From Sterolibacterium sp052034445 (GTDB lineage Bacteria; Pseudomonadota; Gammaproteobacteria; Burkholderiales; Rhodocyclaceae): a stretch of DNA of 12,191 nucleotides. The stretch is taken from assembly GCA_052034445.1 (NCBI GenBank), contig JBPOIN010000277.1, positions 1 to 12,191 on the forward strand, read 5' to 3'. Shown one piece after another: positions 1 to 5,495 of this stretch (within the stretch, counting starts at the first letter, position 1; every line of letters begins with the position of its first letter). The position numbers and the translations under genes are program-made. The notes beneath the pieces were generated by a model that saw only the letters and a list, made by a program, of their open reading frames with translations, had not been told where the DNA came from and did not search any database.

Positions 1-612
1 ACCTCGGTGACCACCGGCAACGTCAATGGCCACATCATCCGCATCAAGGAAGTCGGCGGCGAGCCCGCGGCGAGCGGCTTTACCTGGGACGTCTATCTGT
101 TCGGCGCCGAATCCGGCGCGGGTTCGGCGATCAATCTGTCGAGCCTGACCGACGACCAGGATTTTTCCAGCCCCGATGGCCTGGTGTTCTCGCCGTCGAC
201 CGGCATCTGCTGGATCCAGACCGACGATGGCGCCTATACGGATGTCACCAACTGCATGATGCTGGCGGCCCTGCCGGGTCAGGTCGGCGATGGCGGCTCG
301 GTGAAGGTGTCGGGTACCAACGTGACGACGTATCTGGGGAAGAAGCCGACGGCCGACACGCTGAAGCGCTTCCTGGTCGGGCCGGTCGGTTGCGAAATCA
401 CTGGCGTTTGCGAATCGCCGGACGGCAAGACGATGTTCATCAACATCCAGCATCCCGGCGAAACCACCGCGCTGGCGGACATCGGCAATCCCGCCAAGTA
501 CACCAGCCACTGGCCGGGCAATACCGGCTACGGCGCGGGTGGCGCCTCGGCGCGGCCGCGCTCGGCGACCATCGTCATCACCAAGGACGACGGCGGCCGC
601 GTCGGCAGCTGA
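1..612 (+). CDS. PhoX family (DUF839) alkaline phosphatase, C-terminal part
   Basis: The reading frame is open from base 1, so the gene starts upstream and only about 203 C-terminal residues are visible. PhoX-type enzymes are secreted (usually by Tat), metal-dependent phosphomonoesterases used to obtain phosphate; the N-terminal signal and most metal ligands would lie outside the window. Recognisable family segments are an SSPDGLVF stretch followed by CWIQTDDG (about 166-231), GCEITGVCESPDGKTMF followed by NIQHPGE (388-462), SHWPGNTGYG (about 505-534) and the terminal RPRSATIVITKDDGG (553-597), all typical of the propeller-like C-terminal half. The gene ends at a TGA (610-612), 214 bases before leuC on the same strand. 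The family call is firm; actual phosphatase activity is inferred from the family, since many DUF839 members are uncharacterised. Confidence 0.85.
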   Translation, partial: TSVTTGNVNGHIIRIKEVGGEPAASGFTWDVYLFGAESGAGSAINLSSLTDDQDFSSPDGLVFSPSTGICWIQTDDGAYTDVTNCMMLAALPGQVGDGGSVKVSGTNVTTYLGKKPTADTLKRFLVGPVGCEITGVCESPDGKTMFINIQHPGETTALADIGNPAKYTSHWPGNTGYGAGGASARPRSATIVITKDDGGRVGS

Positions 613-625
613 TGTTGGCAATACC

Positions 626-668
626 GGCTGGTGTGATCTGGATATCCATAGTTATCCTCTCACCAGCC
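626..668 (+). terminator. Interrupted inverted repeat after the PhoX gene, possible terminator
   Basis: GGCTGGTG (626-633) is perfectly complementary to CACCAGCC (661-668). Inside the 27-base loop a second pair, GGATA (640-644) with TATCC (653-657), can extend the structure, and TGGATATCCA (639-648) is itself a palindrome. The repeat lies 13 bases after the PhoX stop. No run of T follows, so it does not meet the usual Rho-independent pattern. It could be a transcript 3'-end stabiliser or a Rho-associated hairpin. The pairing is seen directly; the terminator role is inference. Confidence 0.35.
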
Positions 669-765
669 AGCCTCAGCGCCAAGCGGTCCAGAGAAGAACC
701 GGCAGAAAGTCGATACACGGCCGGTCACGGCCTGATTCTGTCAGCTTTTGCACCATTTCAACGCG

Positions 766-792
766 TTGCATTTGAAATCGCTATGCGATAAT
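766..792 (+). promoter_or_regulatory. Candidate extended -10 sigma-70 promoter for leuC
   Basis: TTGCAT (766-771) and GATAAT (787-792) form a -35/-10 pair with a short 15-base spacer. The -10 is preceded by TG one base away (TGCGATAAT, 784-792), the extended -10 arrangement that compensates for a weak -35 or non-ideal spacing. Transcription would start near 799, leaving a leader of about 28 bases before the leuC ATG, too short for a leucine-rich leader peptide or attenuator. It sits in the most AT-rich part of the 613-826 gap. I see no other feature in that gap besides the inverted repeat at 626-668. Confidence 0.5.
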
Positions 793-826
793 CGAAGTTT
801 TCGGTTTTGACTCGCGGATTTCACCC

Positions 827-2263
827 ATGCCACGCACGCTTTATGAAAAATTGTGGGACAGCCATGTCGTCCATCAACAGGAGGACGGCACGGCGCTGCT
901 GTATATCGATCGTCATCTGGTCCATGAAGTGACCAGCCCGCAGGCCTTCGAGGGCCTCAAGCTGGCGGGCCGCAAGCCCTGGCGCGTGGATTCGATCGTC
1001 GCGACGGCCGACCACAACACGCCGACCAACGGCTGGGAAAACGGTCTTGATGGCATTGCTGACCAGACCTCGCGCCTGCAGATCGAGACGCTCGACGCAA
1101 ATATCCGCGAATTCGGCGCACGGTCGTATTTCCCGTTCATGGATGCGCGCGAAGGCATCGTGCATGTGATCGGCCCCGAGCAGGGCGCGACGCTGCCGGG
1201 CATGACCGTGGTGTGTGGCGACTCGCACACCAGCACGCATGGCGCGTTTGCCTGCCTGGCGCATGGCATCGGCACCTCGGAAGTCGAACATGTGCTGGCC
1301 ACGCAGTGCCTGCTGCAAACCAAATCCAGAACCATGCTGGTCGAAGTCAATGGCCAACTCGGCCGTGGCGTGACGGCCAAGGACATCGCGCTGGCGCTGA
1401 TCGGCAAGATCGGCACGGCCGGCGGCACGGGGTATGCAATCGAATTCGCCGGCAGTGCGATTCGCGCGCTGTCGATGGAAGGCCGCCTGACGCTGTGCAA
1501 TATGGCCATCGAGGCCGGCGCGCGCGCGGGCATCATCGCCGTCGACGCAACGACCATCGAATACCTCAAGGGCCGCCCCATGGCGCCTGCCCTGGATTCG
1601 GATGAATGGCAACGCGCCGTCGCCTACTGGCGCACGCTGACCAGCGACGCCGGCGCGCAATTCGATGCACACGTCGAGCTGGATGCCGCCAGCATCCAGC
1701 CGCAAGTCACCTGGGGCACATCGCCCGAAATGGTGGCGGCGATCGGCGACAGCGTGCCGGCGCCCGAGGATTTCAGCGACCCGGTGCGCCGCGAAGGCGT
1801 GGAGCGCGCGCTGCAGTACATGGGCCTCACGCCGCGCACGCCGATTGCGCAGATCAAGATCGACAAGGTGTTCATCGGCTCCTGCACGAATTCGCGCATT
1901 GAGGATCTGCGCGCTGCGGCCAGCGTGGTACGCGGACGCCACATCGCGGGCAACGTCAAACTGGCGCTGGTGGTGCCGGGCTCGGGACTGGTCAAGAAAC
2001 AGGCCGAAGCCGAAGGCCTGGACGAAATTTTCGTCGCCGCCGGTTTCGAGTGGCGCCAGCCGGGCTGTTCGATGTGCCTGGCCATGAACGCCGATCGTCT
2101 GGAACCCGGCGAACGCTGTGCTTCGACCTCGAACCGCAATTTCGAGGGCCGGCAGGGCAACGGCAGCCGCACGCACCTGGTCAGCCCCGAGATGGCGGCC
2201 GCCGCGGCCATTGCCGGGCATTTCGTCGATGTGCGCACCTTGAGCAACCAGTCCAACGTTTAA
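827..2263 (+). CDS. leuC: 3-isopropylmalate dehydratase (isomerase) large subunit
   Basis: LeuC with LeuD converts 2-isopropylmalate to 3-isopropylmalate in the cytoplasm, the second leucine-specific step. The 478-residue product has the usual LeuC length and the expected N-terminus (TLYEKLWDSHVV, residues 4-15), supporting this ATG; the ribosome site is weak (CGGA at 815-818). The three 4Fe-4S cluster cysteines are in place: C353 in GSCTNSRIEDLRAA and C414/C417 in QPGCSMCLAMN. The substrate-region motifs GDSHTSTHGAF (131-141) and the C-terminal ASTSNRNFEGRQG (432-444) are also intact. It is an aconitase-superfamily protein; the neighbouring leuD and leuB and the LeuC-type start separate it from aconitase or homoaconitase. 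It is the first gene of the leu block here, behind the candidate promoter at 766-792; leuA is not in the window. Confidence 0.98.
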   Translation: MPRTLYEKLWDSHVVHQQEDGTALLYIDRHLVHEVTSPQAFEGLKLAGRKPWRVDSIVATADHNTPTNGWENGLDGIADQTSRLQIETLDANIREFGARSYFPFMDAREGIVHVIGPEQGATLPGMTVVCGDSHTSTHGAFACLAHGIGTSEVEHVLATQCLLQTKSRTMLVEVNGQLGRGVTAKDIALALIGKIGTAGGTGYAIEFAGSAIRALSMEGRLTLCNMAIEAGARAGIIAVDATTIEYLKGRPMAPALDSDEWQRAVAYWRTLTSDAGAQFDAHVELDAASIQPQVTWGTSPEMVAAIGDSVPAPEDFSDPVRREGVERALQYMGLTPRTPIAQIKIDKVFIGSCTNSRIEDLRAAASVVRGRHIAGNVKLALVVPGSGLVKKQAEAEGLDEIFVAAGFEWRQPGCSMCLAMNADRLEPGERCASTSNRNFEGRQGNGSRTHLVSPEMAAAAAIAGHFVDVRTLSNQSNV

Positions 2264-2264
2264 C

Positions 2265-2269
2265 AAGGA
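2265..2269 (+). promoter_or_regulatory. Shine-Dalgarno deciding the lipoprotein start
   Basis: AAGGA at 2265-2269 lies two bases after the leuC stop codon. It touches the ATG at 2270 but is 9 bases upstream of the ATG at 2279. The second spacing is near ideal, so the start at 2279 is preferred. Confidence 0.6.
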
Positions 2270-2278
2270 ATGAAGACC

Positions 2279-2404
2279 ATGCTGAAAGCCACCACCTGGA
2301 TTCTGGTCGCCCTGGCCGTTCTCCTGAGCGGCTGCAACACCGTCAAGGGCATTGGCAAGGATATTGAAAAGGGTGGCGAAGCCATCCAGAAGGCAACGCA
2401 CTGA
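2279..2404 (+). CDS. Entericidin A/B-type small lipoprotein
   Basis: A 41-residue ORF (44 if the ATG at 2270 is used) sits between leuC and leuD. A hydrophobic signal peptide (residues 5-16) leads to a lipobox LLSGC with the lipidated Cys at position 19, then a 23-residue mature peptide, CNTVKGIGKDIEKGGEAIQK plus ATH. The pattern CNT..G.G.DI...G.AI..A matches the entericidin family (EcnA/EcnB, Pfam PF08085) closely. Members are tiny cell-envelope lipoproteins. In Enterobacteria EcnA/EcnB are described as an antidote/toxin pair linked to lysis in stationary phase, but only one copy is present here, and the role of solitary betaproteobacterial members is unclear. Asn after the Cys suggests outer-membrane sorting by the Lol rule. 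The stop codon overlaps the leuD ATG by one base (TGATG), so the gene is translated within the leu block. Confidence 0.85.
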   Translation: MLKATTWILVALAVLLSGCNTVKGIGKDIEKGGEAIQKATH

Positions 2405-3042
2405 TGCAAAAATTCACTCAACTCGATGGTCTCGTAGCACCGCTCGACCGCGCCAATGTCGATACCGATGCCATCATCCCCAAGCAGTTCCTCAAGTCGA
2501 TCAAGCGCAGCGGCTTCGGCCCCAATCTGTTCGACGAATGGCGCTATCTCGATCGTGGCGAGCCGGGCATGGACAACAGCCAGCGTCCGCTGAATCCGGA
2601 TTTCGTGTTGAACCAGCCGCGTTATCGTGGCGCTTCGATCCTGCTGACGCGCGACAACTTCGGCTGCGGCTCGTCGCGCGAGCATGCGCCCTGGGCGCTT
2701 GAGGACTTCGGCCTGCGCGCGCTGATCGGCACGAGCTTCGCCGACATTTTCTTCAACAACTGCTTCAAGAACGGCCTGCTGCCGATCAAGCTGGCCAAGG
2801 CGCAGGTCGACGAGCTGTTTACGTTGGCGCAAGCCCAGCCGGGTTTCCGCCTGTGCATCGATCTCGAACAGCAGACCGTCACGCTGCCCGACGGCAAGGC
2901 ATTCGGCTTCGAGGTCGACAGCTTCCGCAAATATTGTCTGCTCAACGGCTTCGACGACATCGGCCTGACACTGCGTCAAGCCGACAAGATCCGCGATTAC
3001 GAGGCGCGCCGACGTATCGAGCAACCCTGGCTGTTTGCCTGA
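2404..3042 (+). CDS. leuD: 3-isopropylmalate dehydratase (isomerase) small subunit
   Basis: LeuD is the swivelling small subunit that completes the LeuC active site. The 212-residue length is normal. Diagnostic motifs are the N-terminal APLDRANVDTDAIIPKQFLK (residues 12-31), the substrate loop NFGCGSSREHAPWAL (85-99), and FADIFFNNCFKNGLLPI (112-128). The ATG is confirmed by the conserved start and by an upstream AGAAGG (2388-2393, 10 bases away) lying inside the lipoprotein gene. The start overlaps the lipoprotein stop by one base, which suggests translational coupling of the two. LeuC and LeuD form an obligate heterodimer, so the lipoprotein gene sits between genes for two partners. The gene ends 50 bases before leuB. 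Confidence 0.98.
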   Translation: MQKFTQLDGLVAPLDRANVDTDAIIPKQFLKSIKRSGFGPNLFDEWRYLDRGEPGMDNSQRPLNPDFVLNQPRYRGASILLTRDNFGCGSSREHAPWALEDFGLRALIGTSFADIFFNNCFKNGLLPIKLAKAQVDELFTLAQAQPGFRLCIDLEQQTVTLPDGKAFGFEVDSFRKYCLLNGFDDIGLTLRQADKIRDYEARRRIEQPWLFA

Positions 3043-3092
3043 GCAGTTTCCATCGTTTCCCTCCAATTTTGTCGATTGATTATTAGAACATC

Positions 3093-4148
3093 ATGAAAAT
3101 TTGCGTTCTCCCCGGTGATGGCATCGGCCCCGAAATCGTGGCTCAGGCCGTGCGCGTGCTCAAGGCACTGGACCTGAAGTTTGAAATGGAAGAAGCCCCG
3201 GTCGGCGGTGCAGGCTATCGTGCGCTGGGCCATCCGCTGCCCGAAAGCACGCTGAAGCTGGCGCGCGAATCGGATGCGATCCTGTTCGGCGCGGTCGGCG
3301 ATTTCTCGCTCGACACGCTGCCGCGCGCGCTGCGTCCCGAGCAGGCGATCCTGGGCCTGCGCAAGGAACTCAACCTGTTCGCCAACTTCCGCCCGGCGCT
3401 GGTGTATCCCGAGCTGGTGCACACCTCCTCGCTCAAGGCCGAGGTCGTCGCCGGCCTCGACATCCTGATCATTCGCGAACTCACGGGCGGGGTGTATTTC
3501 GGTCAGCCGCGCGGCATCCGCACCCTCGAAAACGGTGAGCGCGAGGGGTTCGATACCATGCGCTATTCGGAAAGCGAAATCCGCCGCGTCACCCATGTCG
3601 GCTTCCAGGCCGCGCAGAAGCGCGGTCGCCGCCTGTGCTCGGTGGACAAGGCCAACGTGCTCGACACCATGCAGTTGTGGCGCGAAGTGGTGACCGATGT
3701 CGCCAAGGATTACCCGGATGTCGACCTGTCGCACATGTATGTCGACAACGCCGCCATGCAGCTGCTCAAAAACCCCAAGCAGTTCGACGTGATCGTCACG
3801 GGCAACATGTTCGGCGACATTCTTTCCGACGAGGCCTCGATGCTCACGGGTTCGATCGGCATGCTGCCTTCAGCCTCGCTGAACGAACGCAACTTCGGCC
3901 TCTACGAGCCGATTCACGGCTCGGCGCCCGACATCGCGGGCAAGAACATTGCCAACCCGCTGGCGACCATCCTGTCGGCAGCCATGATGCTGCGCTATAC
4001 CTTCAACAACCTCGAAGCCGCCGAGCGCATCGAAAATGCCGTGAGCAAGGTGCTCGAACTCGGCTATCGCACCGCCGACATCATCGAGCCAGCCGGACGC
4101 AAGGTCGGCACGGTCGAAATGGGCGATGCGGTGCTCAAGGCGCTGTGA
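3093..4148 (+). CDS. leuB: 3-isopropylmalate dehydrogenase
   Basis: LeuB oxidises and decarboxylates 3-isopropylmalate with NAD+ to 2-oxoisocaproate, the third leucine-specific step, as a cytoplasmic homodimer. The 351-residue product shows the complete beta-decarboxylating dehydrogenase pattern: LPGDGIGPEI (residues 6-15), substrate arginines R90 and R100 in LRKELNLFANFRPA, R128 in RELTGGVYFG, catalytic K186 in VDKANVLD, metal-binding D218 in YVDNAAMQL and D242/D246 in GDILSDEAS, and the nucleotide loop YEPIHGSAPDIAGKNIANPL (271-290). The substrate-loop sequence supports LeuB over isocitrate or tartrate dehydrogenase. The leader 3043-3092 is AT-rich and shows no clear Shine-Dalgarno sequence, so initiation may rely on read-through ribosomes or the unstructured leader; this is inference. 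It is followed by asd after 50 bases. Confidence 0.98.
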   Translation: MKICVLPGDGIGPEIVAQAVRVLKALDLKFEMEEAPVGGAGYRALGHPLPESTLKLARESDAILFGAVGDFSLDTLPRALRPEQAILGLRKELNLFANFRPALVYPELVHTSSLKAEVVAGLDILIIRELTGGVYFGQPRGIRTLENGEREGFDTMRYSESEIRRVTHVGFQAAQKRGRRLCSVDKANVLDTMQLWREVVTDVAKDYPDVDLSHMYVDNAAMQLLKNPKQFDVIVTGNMFGDILSDEASMLTGSIGMLPSASLNERNFGLYEPIHGSAPDIAGKNIANPLATILSAAMMLRYTFNNLEAAERIENAVSKVLELGYRTADIIEPAGRKVGTVEMGDAVLKAL

Positions 4149-4198
4149 GCTGGTTGATTTGATTACACCCGATTATTTTTATTTGAGCGAGTAAGACG

Positions 4199-5311
4199 AT
4201 GAAACGAGTTGGTCTGGTCGGTTGGCGCGGCATGGTGGGTTCGGTGCTCATGCAGCGCATGCGCGAAGAGGGCGATTTTGCCCTGATCGATCCGGTGTTC
4301 TTCACCACGTCGAATGTTGGCGGCAAGGGGCCGGATATCGGCCGCGACGTGCCGCCGCTCAAGGACGCCAAGAGCCTGGAAGCCCTGAGCGCCATGGAGA
4401 TCATCATCTCCTGCCAGGGCGGCGACTACACCAGCGAGGTATTCCCCAAGCTGCGCGCCATGGGGTGGAATGGCTACTGGATCGATGCGGCGTCGACGCT
4501 GCGCATGAAGAATGATGCGATCATCATCCTCGACCCGGTCAATCAGCATGTCATCAAGGATGGCCTGAGCAAGGGCGTGAAGAATTTCATCGGCGGCAAC
4601 TGCACCGTTAGCCTGATGCTCATGGCGCTGGGCGGCCTGTTCAAGGCTGACCTCGTTGAATGGCTGACCTCGATGACCTATCAGGCCGCCTCGGGCGCCG
4701 GCGCGCAGAACATGCGTGAACTGCTGCAGCAGATGGGCGAGGCGCACCGCGTCGCCGCGCCGCTGCTCAACGATCCGGCCTCGGCGATTCTCGACATCGA
4801 CCGCGAAGTCGCCGGCATTCTGCGCGACGAGCGCTTCCCGACCGAAAACTTCGGTGTGCCGCTGGCCGGCTCGCTGATTCCGTGGATCGACAAGGATCTC
4901 GGCAACGGCCAGAGCCGCGAGGAGTGGAAGGGCCAGGCCGAAACCAACAAGATTCTGGGGCTCGATGGCGCCGCGATCGTGCCGGTCGATGGTCTGTGCG
5001 TGCGCATCGGCGCCATGCGCTGCCATTCGCAAGCCATCACGCTCAAGCTCAAGAAGAACGTGCCGCTGGCCGACATCGAAGGCCTGCTCGCCGAACACAA
5101 TCAATGGGTCAAGGTGATTCCCAACCAGCGCGAGATCACCATGAAAGAACTCACGCCGACCGCCGTCACGGGCACGCTGGCCACGCCGGTCGGCCGCCTG
5201 CGCAAGATGTCGATGGGCGAGGAATACCTGTCGGCCTTCACGGTGGGCGACCAGCTGCTGTGGGGCGCCGCCGAACCGCTGCGCCGCATGCTGCGCATCC
5301 TGCTCGATTGA
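4199..5311 (+). CDS. asd: Aspartate-semialdehyde dehydrogenase
   Basis: Asd reduces aspartyl-4-phosphate with NADPH to aspartate-semialdehyde, the branch point to diaminopimelate/lysine, threonine and methionine. The 370-residue protein matches the Gram-negative (E. coli-type) class in length and motifs: the dinucleotide-binding start VGLVGWRGMVGSVLMQRM (residues 4-21), catalytic C135 in GGNCTVSLML, Q162 in TYQAASGAGAQNMREL, R269 in CVRIGAMRCHSQA and the general base H276. The ATG is preceded by a weak GAG (4189-4191). The 50-base leader 4149-4198 is AT-rich (GATTATTTTTATTTG), but no promoter there is convincing. Location after leuB and before fimV is the conserved order in Betaproteobacteria and Pseudomonas. 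The TGA overlaps the beginning of a repeat-rich intergenic segment. Confidence 0.98.
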   Translation: MKRVGLVGWRGMVGSVLMQRMREEGDFALIDPVFFTTSNVGGKGPDIGRDVPPLKDAKSLEALSAMEIIISCQGGDYTSEVFPKLRAMGWNGYWIDAASTLRMKNDAIIILDPVNQHVIKDGLSKGVKNFIGGNCTVSLMLMALGGLFKADLVEWLTSMTYQAASGAGAQNMRELLQQMGEAHRVAAPLLNDPASAILDIDREVAGILRDERFPTENFGVPLAGSLIPWIDKDLGNGQSREEWKGQAETNKILGLDGAAIVPVDGLCVRIGAMRCHSQAITLKLKKNVPLADIEGLLAEHNQWVKVIPNQREITMKELTPTAVTGTLATPVGRLRKMSMGEEYLSAFTVGDQLLWGAAEPLRRMLRILLD

Positions 5312-5329
5312 CAACGTAACCCTGCTCGA
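5299..5329 (+). repeat. Short direct repeat across the asd stop codon
   Basis: CCTGCTCGA occurs at 5299-5307, inside the last asd codons, and again at 5321-5329. The similarity continues loosely (ACAACGTAAC against ACAGCGTAAT), so this looks like an imperfect tandem duplication of about 22 bases. Both copies are complementary to CGAGCAGG at 5350-5357, so either could form the stem described next. Confidence 0.6.
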
Positions 5330-5357
5330 CAGCGTAATATCCACGCCGACGAGCAGG
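5321..5357 (+). terminator. Inverted repeat after asd, terminator- or attenuator-like
   Basis: CCTGCTCG (5321-5328) pairs perfectly with CGAGCAGG (5350-5357). Within the loop GCGT (5332-5335) can pair with ACGC (5343-5346), giving a two-part hairpin with a 7-base tip. It starts 9 bases after the asd stop. It is followed by AAAATCTTGCG rather than a T run, so classical Rho-independent termination is not supported. The alternative pairing partner at 5299-5306 would allow two mutually exclusive folds. Confidence 0.4.
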
Positions 5358-5410
5358 AAAATCTTGCGAACGAGTGGCCCGATCCATGCCGCGGCGCACA
5401 TTTTTCAGGT

Positions 5411-5460
5411 AACATAAGAACGAGGATTAGCTTGCATAGCTAACCTCATGATGTTATGTT
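5411..5460. promoter_or_regulatory. Long imperfect palindrome (hairpin or operator) upstream of fimV
   Basis: The outer arms AACATAA (5411-5417) and TTATGTT (5454-5460) are exact inverse complements. Inside them GAGG (5422-5425) pairs with CCTC (5444-5447) and, past one bulged A at 5426, TTAGCT (5427-5432) pairs with AGCTAA (5438-5443) around a TGCAT tip. The core TTAGCT-N5-AGCTAA has the size and symmetry of a dimeric repressor site. The whole element covers the promoter candidate at 5432-5460, so either a DNA operator or an RNA/cruciform structure would affect fimV expression. No regulator is identified. Confidence 0.55.
5432..5460 (+). promoter_or_regulatory. Candidate fimV promoter
   Basis: TTGCAT (5432-5437) and TATGTT (5455-5460) are separated by 17 bases, and TG precedes the -10 by one base (TGTTATGTT, 5452-5460), an extended -10 form. 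The predicted start near 5467 gives a leader of about 29 bases with a strong ribosome site. The leuC candidate has the same TTGCAT plus extended -10 design. Confidence 0.5.
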
Positions 5461-5483
5461 GATTGTTCAATTTATTCCCGAGC

Positions 5484-5489
5484 GGGAGG
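5484..5489 (+). promoter_or_regulatory. Shine-Dalgarno deciding the fimV GTG start
   Basis: GGGAGG at 5484-5489 is 6 bases upstream of GTG 5496. This favours GTG over the upstream in-frame TTG at 5463, which would place the predicted promoter within the coding region, and over the ATG at 5517. Confidence 0.75.
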
Positions 5490-5495
5490 CACGCG

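Noticed and set aside
390..791. 133-residue + strand frame running from the PhoX gene into the gap before leuC
   Set aside because: Most of it is an out-of-frame reading of the PhoX coding region, and the tail past 612 shows no domain or ribosome site.
821..2401. 526-residue open frame on the minus strand opposite leuC
   Set aside because: It mirrors leuC in a GC-rich gene where antisense frames seldom meet stops; the product is His/Arg/Ala-rich with no recognisable domain, while the + strand frame is a textbook LeuC.
5308..5340. Perfect TTGACA at 5308-5313 with TAATAT at 5335-5340
   Set aside because: The spacer is 21 bases, too long for sigma-70, and TTGACA overlaps the asd stop; the pair at 5432-5460 is a better fimV promoter.
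4163..5401. 412-residue open frame on the minus strand opposite asd
   Set aside because: Shadow of asd codon bias; low-complexity composition and no family motif.
5463..5495. Upstream TTG start for fimV
   Set aside because: It lacks a ribosome site, and the added residues would precede a normal signal peptide; GTG 5496 has GGGAGG at the right distance.
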